NCBI RefSeq assembly: GCF_026210795.1
Contig: NC_089448.1
Span: 124,001-188,000, forward strand
Reading direction: 5' to 3'
Source of the DNA: Rhizophagus irregularis
Taxonomy: Eukaryota; Glomeromycota; Glomeromycetes; Glomerales; Glomeraceae
Length of the DNA stretch: 64,000 bases
The notes below the pieces were generated by a model. It searched no databases, had not been told where the DNA came from, and saw only the letters and a list, made by a program, of their open reading frames with translations. A program made the translations under genes and the position numbers. The first letter of the stretch is position 1. Each line of letters begins with the position of its first letter. Below, one piece after another: positions 18,984 to 30,475 of the stretch.

Positions 18984-19501
18984 TTTACGAGATTTTGAGC
19001 GAAATATTTCTAGAGGGTATTGGATAATATATCTCTATTTTTTCTATAAGACAATTATTATATGTAATTTTGTTTTTTTCTTTTCAAGATATTAAGCTGA
19101 CTTGAAAAAAACTGAAAGAAAAGAAGCATCATATTTATATAAAATTCATCAATATAATCTTTAATTTAAAAATAGATAAAAATTTACCAAATAATTAAAA
19201 GTCGTATGTTACCAAATCGGTTGCATAATTTGAAATTTTGAATAAAAATAAATAATTATTAGTGCATTCGAAATTAAGGTAAAAACCTTTCAATGATAAC
19301 CAATAAATTATCTGGACATATCCTTGGCGTATGTAATGTTTTGAAGAATTTTAATTGCTTGCGAACGAATAAAAAAAAGAAAGATTTGTTTATGCATAAT
19401 TCCTACAATAATACCGATTTAGAATTGTTTTTCGTGTCAAAGTAATCACGATTCCCCTCTTTTCATTTCTTCTTTTACTTTTACATAATTCTTTCTCTTG
19501 G
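18984..19501. other. Intergenic, probable promoter of the repeat-protein gene
   Basis: AT-rich, no gene. The region just above 18983 should carry the promoter of the minus-strand secreted-protein gene; AT-rich TATA-like strings are present but not distinctive. Confidence 0.3.
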
Positions 19502-19616
19502 GCAAATGTATCGTTCTTATACGATCAGGTGCTATGTTCTTATACGACGTATATGTCACACAATATAGGTCGTAATAAGATAGTATGTCGTACACGTATA
19601 AGAAAGATACATTTGC
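19502..19616. repeat. Imperfect 115-bp palindrome
   Basis: GCAAATGTATCGTTCTTATA (19502) pairs with the reverse complement of 19597-19616 with a single mismatch over 22 bp. The interior also pairs loosely (CTTATACGACGTATATG against CAATATAGGTCGTAATAAG). It looks like a small MITE or a strong cruciform. Confidence 0.7.
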
Positions 19617-21692
19617 TTCTCTTGGCTCATGTGTGTGAAAATTTGATATTAAATCTATCAAATCATATATATGATATGGTTACACGCACAAAAATCCAAA
19701 AGTCTAAAAATTTATTCCGTAGCAAGTCGCACAAGTCGCACAACTGTGTTTTGCAGAATCACAAAAATCTTGGCTGAATTTAACAAAGATGAGTTGATCA
19801 TCGCAATTAGAGCCAAGAACGTCACCTTTAAAAACTTTCAAAGTTTACGTTAGTATATTTAGCATTTAGCCTCAGCCAAGAGCCAAGAATTTAATAGAAG
19901 TTAGAAGTTCTAGTACCGTTCGAAAACATTCACATAGAATAAAATGATAATTGATTTAGCAACTTTGTGTTTTTGTGAAACTACTATATTTTTTAATTTA
20001 ATTATTAGTAATCTTATTTAAATTATAATTGTATAGTATGATAAAATTTTCTAGATCTTGAAGAATTATTTTCATAATCCATAATTATTCTTTATTTTTT
20101 TTTTAAAAAAAAAAATTATTTTTGTTAACGTATATTACATGTAAAGGGATGAACCCGTATTCCACGAAATTCATTGCCTCATAAGGAAAACAAAAAAAAA
20201 AATTCCATTCGGACTAGGTCGATTACATAAATACAATCTTGCAATATGTAAGGAGTTTACTTAAATTTGATAATTTTAATTATAAAAAAAGAATGGTGAG
20301 CTATGTATAAATAAATGAAACGATCGACACACGACACGTGTCCTGCAGATATTAAATTCAATTTGTACAAACTTAAAAATTTTTAGCTTTTAGTCGATAA
20401 TTAAAATTAAATTATTTAGCATTACGTGCATTAATTAGCTAGTTTACCGATAAGATTTTCTAAAAATTAAAATAGTATTATTTCTTTTTATTGTTACAGT
20501 ATTGTTTATATTGTTACTTGGTTCTTGGCGAAGAAAGTTACAAATTATTCAATCCAAATAATCTTATGATTTTTTTAACACAATGGCGTGATGGTGATTA
20601 TTAGTAAATGTTTTTTGTTTAAATCTAATAATATTATAAAAAACTTGTTTTTTAATAAAATCAAACTTTGATGTTATTAAGTTAAAAAAAATATTTTAAT
20701 AAAAATGTTCGTTTTTAAATTTTTTTTATTTTTAATTTTAAAAAAATATATTGTACTAAATTGTGGATTTGTGTGGACCACTATGCAGTCTATGCACAAT
20801 TCCATTCTAAAATCTGCAATATCTGCAATATTACATTAATTGCGGCATCATCCTTGATCACAATCAATTTCAAATTACAGCATTTTGGCGATTTTCATCA
20901 ATTTTAATTTTGACACTTCAGCATTTCGGAAATTTTACAGCAATGAATAGTGGCCCAGGAAATGACTTAATCTCGGAAAATTAATTTTAATTTTCGGGAC
21001 CATATTAATTAACTGTTAATTAATCAAATTATAATTAACCATTAATTTTCTATCCCTAATTACTTAAATTGGTACGGTCTCAAAAATTATGCACAATCCT
21101 CCAGATTTTTTTTCTCGTAAAAGGAGGTGCTTTAATTTCGAGATTTTACATAGTCAAATGGACCTTTATTTATATATTACGCCATTAAAATCATTCCGGT
21201 ATAAATTAATTTATTAAACACAAGAATTTTATTTGAAATAATGCAAAAATGCTAAAATTTCTAATATTCATTTTTTTGCAACTGAATATTCAACAATCTA
21301 AATTTAATTTATAAAATGATAATTATGAATAACGAAAAAAATCATTTTTTCTTTGCTTTTTGTTTTTTTTTTAAAAAAAAAAAATTAGCAACGCATCTCT
21401 TTATTAATTTCAGAAATATATAGAGACATGTACCCGAAGATACATACTATAGCTAACCATTCTATCCATGAGCTAATCTATGTTATAACTAAGGTCCTAA
21501 TGCATAAAGCCTATCTAAATCTACTAATATTCAATAAAAACAATAAAAACAAAAAATTTGTAAAATAATAATAATAAAACGAAAACAACAAAAAGAAAAA
21601 CAATAAATCCTTAGTAATTATCTCGAACATTTTTTTTTTGTAGATCTACGCTGATTCGATCTAAATTATTTACTACTACTATTATTATTATT
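19617..21692. other. AT-rich intergenic, no gene seen
   Basis: About 2 kb without a supportable gene. It contains two T(n)A(n) palindromic tracts (about 20093-20116 and 21363-21384). The right end should hold the 3' UTR of the HSP70 gene. Confidence 0.45.
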
Positions 21693-23725
21693 TTACAAAT
21701 CTTCATGCCTTGGTGGTGGTGGAGCTTGACCATCAGCATGCAATTTAGTAGTTATCGGATTAACGATAGATTGTAATTCTTCCCGTTTTTCATCAAAATC
21801 TTCCTTGATCGCAGAATTTGAATGATCATTCAACCAATCTTCAACCGTCTTAATTGAATCTTTAATAATTTTCCTGTCGTCATCGCTTATTTTCTTACCA
21901 AGTCCTCTGTCATCAAAAATTTGACTTTTGATTGTGTATGCAAAATTTTCAAGTTGATGTTTAGCTTCTATGCGTTCCTTTTGAATCTTATCCTCTTCAG
22001 CAAATTGTTCGGCTTCTTCAACCATACGATTAATTTCTTCTTGAGAAAGACGACCTTTATCGTTTATGATTGTGATCGATTCAGTTTTCCCTGTACTTTT
22101 ATCTGCTGCAGATACTTTCACTATACCATTGGTATCAATTTCAAATGTAACCTCGATCTGTGGTATACCTCGTGGTGCAGGCGGTATACCTGTTAATTCG
22201 AACTTGCCGAGCAAGTTGTTTTCTTTAGTCATAAAACGTTCTCCTTCGTAAACTTGAATTAATACAGTAGGTTGGTTATCCGCGGCGGTAGAGAAGATTT
22301 GTGACTTCTTAGTAGGGATTACAGTGTTACGAGGAATTAATTTTGTCATAACGCCACCAGTTGTTTCAATACCGAGTGTAAGAGGACAAACGTCTATTAA
22401 AAGTTTTTTTTTCGCAGTTCCGGAAAGTATACCTCCTTGTATGGCGGCACCATGCGCAACCGCTTCATCAGGATTAATATTTTTGGAAGCTTTCTTGCCA
22501 TTAAAGAATTCTTCAAGTAGTTGTTGAACTTTGGGAATACGTGTGGAACCACCAATGAGTACAATATCGTGTACATCCTTCTTATCAATATTTGCATCTT
22601 TCAACACTTGTTCAACGGGCTTTAATGTTTTACGGAAGAGATCATTATTAAGCTCTTCAAATTTGGCTCGGGTCAAAGTTTCGGAAAAATCTTTACCATC
22701 ATAAAATGATTCAATTTCGACACGAGTTGACATTTGAGAAGATAATGTACGCTTGACCTTTTCAACTTCACGCTTTAATTTACCCATAGCTTTTAGATCT
22801 TGTGTAACATCTATTTTATTTTTCTTTTTATAAAGTTTAACGAAGTGGTCAATAACTCGGTTGTCGAAGTCTTCGCCTCCCAAATGTGTATCGCCGGCAG
22901 TTGCCAATACCTCAAAAACATCATCTTCGACTGACAAGAGAGACACATCAAAAGTACCCCCACCAAGATCATAGACAAGAATCTGACGTTCCCCCTCGGA
23001 TTTATCAAGATCATATGCAATTGCAGCCGCCGTAGGTTCATTTACAATACGGAGGACATTAAGTCCAGCAATTACGCCAGCATCTTTTGTGGCTTGTCTT
23101 TGAGCGTCATTAAAGTAAGCTGGGACTGTAACTACTGCATGTGTAACATTCTTGCCTAAATATGATTCGGCAATTTCTTTCATTTTACCAAGAATCATAG
23201 CCGAAATTTCTTCAGGAGTAAATATTCTTTCTTCACCTTTTACAGTAACTTGAATAACAGGTTTACCATCTTTGTCAATGACCTTGAATGGAAAGTGCTT
23301 AATATCTTGTTGAACTTCTTTATCGCTAAAACGACGACCAATTAGTCGCTTAGAATCAAAAATGGTGTTCTGGGGGTTATTTGAATATTGATTCTTTGCC
23401 GCATCACCAATTAAACGTTCATCATCAGTGAAGGCAACATAAGAAGGCGTGATACGGTTACCCTGGTCATTGGTTAATATCTCAACTCTTCCGTTTACGT
23501 ATACTCCAACACAAGAATAAGTTGTTCCTAAATCTATACCGATAACTGACGATACATGAAATATAATATTAAAATTTATGAGTTTCGAAAGAACAATATT
23601 TAGCAATTAATTTTTATACCTGTTCCAACGTTAGGTTTCTCATCAGAAATTACTATTACATTAGGAATAGTTATTAACAGTGAACATAACACTGCAATAA
23701 ATTTAAAGAAAGTAGCTTTCTTCAT
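21693..23725 (-). CDS. KAR2: ER HSP70 chaperone, BiP/Kar2 type (one intron)
   Basis: The protein is about 652 residues and is an ATP-driven chaperone of the ER lumen. Exon 1 (23725-23620) encodes a signal peptide ([17 protein letters not shown]...). A 74-bp intron (23619-23546, GTATAA...CGTCAG, phase 1) follows, and exon 2 runs from 23545 to 21693. Joining them restores [20 protein letters not shown]70 signatures are present: [32 protein letters not shown] and [12 protein letters not shown]. The substrate domain starts near [14 protein letters not shown]. The C-terminus is short, with four prolines and HEDL in place of the usual HDEL, so retrieval may be weaker or use a variant receptor preference. 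An exon-2-only reading starting at MLNIVL includes intron sequence and is not the real N-terminus. Confidence 0.93.
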
Positions 23726-23805
23726 TTTAAAAATGTCCAAGAATTATCGAGAATAGACAGCTACAACAGAATTTTTTAACCGGACAATTACGATGATAAA
23801 GTATA

Positions 23806-23862
23806 GTATCTTATATAATGTTTTCTCGAAATACATTGTTGGTATTATTCTATTGGTTGGAG
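23806..23862 (-). promoter_or_regulatory. HSP70 promoter: TATA, HSE core, CCAAT
   Basis: On the minus strand, a CCAAT box (23856-23852), the heat-shock core TTCGAGAA (23830-23823, form TTCnnGAA) and TATATAA (about 23818-23812) lie in this order 85-135 bp upstream of the BiP start. This suggests stress-inducible transcription. Only one complete TTCnnGAA unit is visible. Confidence 0.5.
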
Positions 23863-23989
23863 ATTATTTTTAGTGTTGTCAATTTGTCAATTAATATGAC
23901 AGATGTGTATGATGTAATTTAAATTTATGTAACTAGTTACGTGTCGTAAAATGGTTCAATAAAGGACCCAATATGGAGTTTTGTAGATC

Positions 23990-25161
23990 CATCCTTTTTT
24001 GGATAATACCAGGCGGCATTACGTAATTCCGGTGCGTATGCACTATAACTAATAGTAAACGAGTGCCAAATATATTGCTCAGGTCCTTAATACTCGGTAT
24101 AAAATACGACATCGTCGATTATTTCGACACGTGGAACAAAATTAAGGCAGATTCCGGCGTTATAAGATTAATTGTTGCCATAATACGATTTCATCATTTT
24201 TAAACCACAAAAAGTGAAAGACCAACGCATATTAGGCAATGCGTATTTTTTAGCGGATGAATAGACTATTTGAACCAGAATATTCCATTTCAGCAAGTCG
24301 TAACAATCCAGCTAAAGTATAAAGCATAGGGATGCTAACTTTTGAGATTATACTACCAACGATAGCGGCTTCGCGACTTCTTTAATGTACTGTACGTGTA
24401 CCCGACTATTCTGGTTTATACAATACTTTTTCGAGAGCCATATATAAATGGTAAATTGATAATTAATCTTTATGTTTTCATGAATGTTATCTCGGACTTT
24501 TTCGAGAAGGATGAGGTCAAAAAACCTGTTGTAAATATATACGTTATATATATACTCACTATAGCGGTACTATTAGTATACATTTATTTTATTAGGAGAC
24601 AAACACCAAGCAGTGCTTATTTAGTCTTAAGAATTGAAACAAAAATTCGCGTGGCTTCAAAAGTCGCATGAGGAGTCCAATTTTCAGGATGAGTTAACAA
24701 AATTTCTTCCCAATTAGACAATTTAAAAGCTTTAGGAAGTTCTTCGGACTTATAACGCCTCAAAAAAGTGCCAACTCAAATAGATTGCAAAATTCGTTAA
24801 TTCGTTCGTTATACTAATTAAATATTTGATGTAATCAACGTACTTTTATAAACTTCGACAACTTATGGATTTATAGACGGATGTTGAGACGTTACATTTA
24901 ATAAATGCAACATACTTTAAATAATAATTTCGTATTACTTAATGATTGCTGATCTGAAGTTTTATTCTTGGTCAAATTTTGTGATTCAATTTTTTCCATA
25001 ATCAGGTCTGTCAAAGTTTTCCTTTCCCTTTGAACATTTGGAAAAAACATTTTTAGAACTTCTTGATCCTTTTTCATCGATTTCCTATTCATGTTAATAT
25101 ACGCCATCATTAAGATATGCATAATTTTCGATATAAATATTAACCAATTCCTTATAATCAA
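23990..25161 (-). pseudogene. ENP1: Unprocessed bystin/Enp1 pseudogene
   Basis: Bystin (Enp1) is needed for 40S ribosome maturation. Minus-strand blocks match it in order: KDQEVLKMFFPNVQRERKTL then DLIMEKIESQ (25100-24990); NP-stop-VVEVYKS (about 24870); [17 protein letters not shown] (about 24770); [20 protein letters not shown] (about 24700); ATRIF (about 24650); a VRDNIHENIKINYQ block and MALEKVLYKPE (about 24500-24410); [18 protein letters not shown] then [13 protein letters not shown] (about 24375-24260); and ALVFHFLWFKNDE (about 24220). Stops and at least three frame shifts kill it. An intron-like GTACGT...TTTGAG segment is kept between VVEVYKS and VGTFLRR, so it arose by DNA duplication, not by retrocopying. 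Right and left ends are approximate. Confidence 0.85.
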
Positions 25162-26514
25162 AATTTTTCATCGGAATAACCTTCTTTATTTTCTCTTTCG
25201 ATGAAAGTAAATATTTTTATTTTTTGATCCTTCCTATAAATAATTTGAATTGTGTAACATGGAACGCGTGATGTGTCTGCGCCTGATCTATTCTGTATTT
25301 ATTAAATTTGATTGGCTATCAGAGTCACTTATCAGCCAATATATTTTTGCGGCCAAATTGCGGGAATTTATTAATTTTTGACCAAAAATTTTTTTTTTTC
25401 AGTTGAAATTTTTTTTTATCTTCTCTCTTTTCCAAATAAATAAATAAAAAAAATTGATTTAATTGGTTTTCTAAACAAAAATATTTTTTTTTCGGTTTTT
25501 TTTTATTTACTTATAATAAAAGACTTTTTTTACCAATTTTTTTTTTTACTATTCGTTTATTATTGTATTTATTTATTTATAATTAATACTAATAAAAAGA
25601 CAATTTTTTTTATCTTCTTAGCAAAATGGTATAGTAAAAAATTTTTAATTATATAAAATATTTAATTATAAATCATACTAATGCTACTGCTATACTTTTT
25701 TCGTAAACTATGCATCAATTTTCTATAAATATAATGTAAAGTATTGTTAATACTGCAATCCAAATGCCTTCTTTTCAAGAAATTTTGAAGTTGGGGCGCC
25801 TGAACAATGTAAAAAGATCATATAAAGAAAGACAGCACTGTAACAGAAAAAGGATGGGTATAAATTTTATAGACGAGCCATAACAATTTTGAAAATGACC
25901 CGGCAACCCGGCTTTTAATTTTTTTTTTTCAAAAAATTTTATATGTGTAATTCATATGAAATTTTTTATAAAATCTTACCCGGTATAATAAATAATAATA
26001 TAAAAAAAAATTTTTTTTTTTTTGATATAACAAAAACTGACCCGACCGAGATATGAGAACCGAAGAATTAAGTTTGTATCAATTTTTCACAATTGATTCA
26101 TTTCATTATTTTAAGGTGATTCTGTATGATTATAATCCATTAATTTAATTTCACCGTAAGTTAGGCTAATAAATTGTCATAGTTCTTATGACACGTGTAT
26201 TAACAAGATATATTTTATATTTAAAGTATTATCTGTTATAATGTGTTTAATAGATTATAATCTTAAAAGATTTAATTAAAATTATTTCGTTTATCTATTT
26301 TCACAAATTTAAATTTTGTAATTTTAAAGCTTTATTTAACTCTGACCAACAATTGCTTTTGTCAAAGTTAAAAGTGACATTTGATGCTAGTGATTAGCAA
26401 TCATTATTATGGTATCAAAGTGATTCAAAGTCCAAATAAAAAGATCTGCCAATGTGATATTATTTATTTATTTAATTAAGTTTATGTTGGCGTGCATCAA
26501 ACTTCTGTACACGA
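25162..26514. other. T-rich intergenic with dispersed repeat copy
   Basis: No gene. About 25370-25890 is a copy of a dispersed repeat: long T-runs, then ACTAATAAAAAGACAATTTT, then a segment reading AACAATGTAAAAAGATCATA and AACAGAAAAAGGATGGGTAT, related to 58.36-58.77 kb and in part to 43.5-43.9 kb. Confidence 0.5.
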
Positions 26515-26590
26515 AGCATTTGGCGCTGTGAAACATTGATCATTATTCCTAATTCGGTTAATTTGTTCGGAATTTAATTCCGCCGACGTT
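26515..26590 (+). promoter_or_regulatory. Diverged F-box upstream element
   Basis: GGCG, then a TTGATCA block, ATTCCTAATT and AATTTG follow the same order as the element upstream of 28773, at lower identity, about 150-220 bp before the ATG at 26739. Confidence 0.35.
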
Positions 26591-26738
26591 TATTATTTAA
26601 TTGTGAACAATTGTATGATTTTTTTGACTTTCTCCCTTTTAAAATTTTCCAATTTTTTTTTTTCCTACAATTAAAATAATATTTTAATATTGTGAAAAAT
26701 TATATTTTATAATATTCCAATTTTAAAAAAAGATTTCA

Positions 26739-28217
26739 ATGTTCAAACTTAATAAAGACATACTTTTCTTAATATTTGAAGAATTAAAAGATGATTCAAA
26801 ATCCCTCTTTTCATGTTTAATGGTAAATAAACTTTGGTGTGAAACTATTATTCCAATTTTATGGAGAAATCCTTGGTGTCATAAAATTAATTATAATAAT
26901 AAAAATTATTTGTTAGCAATTATTTCATTTTATTTATCTGATGATACTAAAGAATTCTTGATCAAGAAAGGAATTCAAATACCAACAATTTCATCTCAAT
27001 CACTTTCATTTGATTATTTATCATTTTGTAGAAGTATTAATATAGATATTATAAATAATATAATTTCTATTGAATCTTCTTATAATCAATTTCTTTTACA
27101 ACAAGAATTTTACAGAATATTTATAAAAAAATGTCCAGAATTAAAATATTTGGATATAAAATCTATTAAACATCAAATATTTTATTTTCCTGAAGCTAAT
27201 ATTCGACTTGAATCACTCTGTGAATTAGAATGTGATACATCAATTGATTCATCATACTTTTATGGATTAGCTCGTTTTTGTCAATATATACAAAGACTTA
27301 TTATTATTAATATAGATCCAAAAGAAAATAATGGAATTTCTAAATTAATTGAAGTTCAAAAGAATTTAAAATATTTTGAATGGAATGATAGTTTTGAAGA
27401 TAGTGATTATTTTACTGATGATCCTTATAAAGAAATACTTCTTGAATTAGAAAAAAAGGCGAATATTATTAATCATTTAAAAATATTCTTTCAATATGTA
27501 GATAATTTTAGGTATGCTTTATTACAAAATGTACTCACAAAACTTTATAAATTAAAAACCTTAATATGTGATTTTAGTATTTTTGGAGAACAAGAAGTGA
27601 AAATGTTGGTATTTAAAGATCTTGAAATTCTTAATATAAATTATATAACTTTAAATGAAGCTTCTAATATGATTGAAAATAGTGGTGGAAATCTTAAAGA
27701 AATTTTATTGAAATTTTATGATCTTTATAAATTTGATACTGATTTTGATGAAAATTCTCTTAATTTTATTCGTAAAGTTTATAAGAATTGTCCTTTAATT
27801 GAATATTTATCACTTACTTTTCCACCATTAGAAGAACATTTTGATGAATTTGAAAATTTATTAAAAAATTGTCAATATTTAAAATCTTTATTATTAATTA
27901 TATCAGATATTCGTATATTTGAAACTTATGATAAAACTTTAGAAAATGGTGAAGAATTATTAAAAATTTTGGTTAGATCTGCTCCTGTTAATTTAAGAGA
28001 AATAAGATTTTTTAATGATTTTAAATTTTCTTTGGAAGCATTGGAAAATTTTTTAGAAAGTTGGAAAGGTTATGCACTTACTATACTTACATCTGATACT
28101 ATTTATGAAGGTGATGATTATAAAAATTTAATTAATAAATATAAAAATGATGGAGTAATTAAAGATTTTAGATGCGAATCCACGGCAAATGTAGAAAATA
28201 TTCATTTTAAGATATAA
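26739..28217 (+). CDS. F-box protein, tandem copy 1
   Basis: 492 residues, intronless. Residues 1-45 form an F-box-like motif (LNKDILFLIFEELKDDSKSL then MVNKLWCETIIPILWRNPW), which binds Skp1 in SCF ubiquitin ligases. The rest is a helical, Leu/Asn/Ile-rich region with irregular LRR-like periodicity (for example LEILNINYITL, GGNLKEILL, CPLIEYLSL, CQYLKSLLL) that would choose substrates. No transmembrane segments. It shares the whole layout with the four other intact F-box genes here and is a head-to-tail neighbour of the next one (556 bp apart). Substrates are unknown. The start matches the family MxKLNKDI start. Confidence 0.85.
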   Translation: MFKLNKDILFLIFEELKDDSKSLFSCLMVNKLWCETIIPILWRNPWCHKINYNNKNYLLAIISFYLSDDTKEFLIKKGIQIPTISSQSLSFDYLSFCRSINIDIINNIISIESSYNQFLLQQEFYRIFIKKCPELKYLDIKSIKHQIFYFPEANIRLESLCELECDTSIDSSYFYGLARFCQYIQRLIIINIDPKENNGISKLIEVQKNLKYFEWNDSFEDSDYFTDDPYKEILLELEKKANIINHLKIFFQYVDNFRYALLQNVLTKLYKLKTLICDFSIFGEQEVKMLVFKDLEILNINYITLNEASNMIENSGGNLKEILLKFYDLYKFDTDFDENSLNFIRKVYKNCPLIEYLSLTFPPLEEHFDEFENLLKNCQYLKSLLLIISDIRIFETYDKTLENGEELLKILVRSAPVNLREIRFFNDFKFSLEALENFLESWKGYALTILTSDTIYEGDDYKNLINKYKNDGVIKDFRCESTANVENIHFKI

Positions 28218-28282
28218 GAGAGATTAGATTTTATAATATATATCGTATTCTTTATAAAATAACATTTTTAAATTTATATAAA

Positions 28283-28436
28283 TTTTATTTGGTCTATATG
28301 AACATATGTGCTGATGAATGAGTGTAAAGGAATTACAATATATGTATAAGTTTTATTTGATCTATTTGGTCAAAAATTAACAATATGTACTTATGAATTA
28401 GTGCAAAGGATTACAATTATTACAATATATGTAAAA
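28283..28436 (+). repeat. Two diverged ~75-bp copies downstream of F-box 1
   Basis: TTTTATTTGGTCTAT...GTGTAAAGGAATTACAATAT and TTTTATTTGATCTAT...GTGCAAAGGATTACAAT are adjacent direct copies in the 3' flank. Confidence 0.55.
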
Positions 28437-28593
28437 ATTTTATTTTTGTTAATAAACTTTGGCTTTGATTATTGTTGGCCAAAATTAAAATGAGCTACAT
28501 AATACATAATATTGGCCATCGTCGATTTACCAATAATATTTAATGATAATGATACGACTGATACGTCACAAAAATTATCATGCACGAAGTTTT

Positions 28594-28660
28594 GGCGTAA
28601 CGTTTGATCACCACGGAATATTCCTAATTTGACAATTTGGCTTCCAGCATTTTAAGGGAT
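28594..28660 (+). promoter_or_regulatory. Conserved F-box upstream element
   Basis: GGCGTAACGTTTGATCACCA, then CGGAATATTCCTAATTTGAC and CCAGCATTTTAAGG. The block is kept in reverse at 1-60 and 1345-1392 and in part upstream of every F-box gene here. It lies 113-179 bp before the start codon. Confidence 0.5.
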
Positions 28661-28772
28661 AAATTTTTTCGTGCATTTTTTATTTTTTTAAATTATAATT
28701 TCATTTCTTTTTAAAATTTTTCTTCGCAATTACATATTTCAATAATTTGAAAATTCGTTAAAAAATAAAATA

Positions 28773-30251
28773 ATGTCAAAACTCAATAAAGATATTCTTT
28801 TTCTTATATTTGAAGAATTTCAGGATGATTCTAAATCCCTCTTTTCGTGTTTAATGGTAAATAAACTTTGGTGTGAAACTGTTCTCCCAATTTTATGGAA
28901 AAATCCTTGGCGTTATAATGCTATTGATTATAACAATAAAAATTATTTGTTCGCTACTATTGCTTCTTGTTTATCTGATGATATTAAAGAATTTTTGATA
29001 GACCAAGGAATCTATTTACCGTCAATTTCTTCCCGTCCACTTTTATTTGATTATTTATCATTCTGTAGAAGCATTAATATAAAAATTATAAATACTTTGA
29101 TTTCTATTGGATCTTCTTTATTATCCTTTCCTTACAATCAATTTATTTTACAACAAGAATTTTACGGCCTCTTTATGAAGAAATGTCCAGAGTTGAAATA
29201 TTTTGATATGAGATCAATTAAACATCAAATATTTTACTTTCCAGAAGCTAGAACTCGACTTGAATCACTTTGTGAATTAGGATGTGATACTTCTATTGAA
29301 TCTTCTTACTTTTATGGTTTAGCTCGTATTTGTCAATATATACAAAGACTCATCATTTATTATGTAAAACCAAAAGACGTTCATGGAATTGCTAAATTAA
29401 TTGAAGTTCAAAAGAATTTAAAGTATTTTGAATGGAATGATGATTTTGAGGGTAGTGATTATTTTGCAGATGAGCATTATAAAATAATCTTTTATGAATT
29501 AGGAAAAAAGGCAGATACTCTTAACCATTTAATACTATTTTTTATACATGATTTTGATGATTTTGATCATGCAATAATGATAAATTTGCTAACTTTACGA
29601 AAATTGAAAACTTTAATAATTAATGAATTTTGTTTTAATAATAGTAGCATATTGAAATTGTTAATTCTTAATGATCTTGAAATCCTTGAAATACGTTATA
29701 TTAAATTAAGTGGAGCTTCAATCATAATTGAAAATACTGGAGGAAATCTTAAAGAAATTTCATTATCACCTCATAACTTTTTAATATATGAAGGTAATTT
29801 TACTCAAGATTCTCTCACTTTAATTCGTGTAGTTCAAGAAAATTGTCCTTTAATTGAATATTTGACACTCATAATTTTACCATCAAAAAATCATTTCATT
29901 GAATTTGAAAAATTATTAAAAGTATGTCAAAAATTGAAATCATTATTATTAGTTTTACCTACAGAAAATTTTTTAGAAAATGGTGAAGGAATATTAAATA
30001 TATTAATTAGATCTGCACCTTTTAATTTAAAAGAAATTAGATTTATTGAACATTCTAAATTTTCTATTGAATCATTAAAAGATTTCTTAGAAAATTGGAA
30101 ACGTTGTAAACTTACTATACTTACATCAAATACTAATTATGAAGGGGAGGATTATAAAGAATTAATTAATAAATATAAAAATGATGGTGTTATTAAAGAT
30201 TTTAGATGCGAATCTATAGAAAATGTAGAAAATTTACATTTTAAGATATGA
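28773..30251 (+). CDS. F-box protein, tandem copy 2
   Basis: 492 residues, intronless, same architecture as the gene at 26739: F-box-like N-terminus (MSKLNKDILFLIFEEFQDD, CLMVNKLWCETVLPILWKNP), then LRR-like Leu-rich repeats to the C-terminus, which ends on the shared ENLHFKI motif. The two copies agree strongly at both ends and diverge mainly in the middle (about residues 230-330), as expected if the repeat surface evolves fastest. It carries four extra residues (SFPY region near 105) relative to copy 1. Confidence 0.85.
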   Translation: MSKLNKDILFLIFEEFQDDSKSLFSCLMVNKLWCETVLPILWKNPWRYNAIDYNNKNYLFATIASCLSDDIKEFLIDQGIYLPSISSRPLLFDYLSFCRSINIKIINTLISIGSSLLSFPYNQFILQQEFYGLFMKKCPELKYFDMRSIKHQIFYFPEARTRLESLCELGCDTSIESSYFYGLARICQYIQRLIIYYVKPKDVHGIAKLIEVQKNLKYFEWNDDFEGSDYFADEHYKIIFYELGKKADTLNHLILFFIHDFDDFDHAIMINLLTLRKLKTLIINEFCFNNSSILKLLILNDLEILEIRYIKLSGASIIIENTGGNLKEISLSPHNFLIYEGNFTQDSLTLIRVVQENCPLIEYLTLIILPSKNHFIEFEKLLKVCQKLKSLLLVLPTENFLENGEGILNILIRSAPFNLKEIRFIEHSKFSIESLKDFLENWKRCKLTILTSNTNYEGEDYKELINKYKNDGVIKDFRCESIENVENLHFKI

Positions 30252-30261
30252 GATATACTTA

Positions 30262-30475
30262 ATTACGTAGTTAGTAGTTATTAGTTAGTCATATATATCA
30301 TATTCTTTTTAAACTAGATTTAAATTTGGAATTCCCGATTGCGTAGTTAGCCATATAATATCATATTCTTTTTAGAACTAGATTTAAATTCTTTTATTAT
30401 GTTTGGAATTCCCAATTACGTAGTTATATCATATTCTTTTAAACTAGATTTAAATCCTTTTATTATGTTTGTTTG
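30262..30475 (+). repeat. Three tandem ~75-bp units in F-box 3' flank
   Basis: Each unit holds AATT(A/G)CGTAGTTA, CATATTCTTTTTA, AACTAGATTTAAAT and, in the later two, CTTTTATTATGTTTG; starts lie near 30262, 30340 and 30412. Confidence 0.75.

Noticed and set aside
24396-24671. Plus-strand 91-codon protein
   Set aside because: It lies antisense to clear bystin homology and shows no features of its own.
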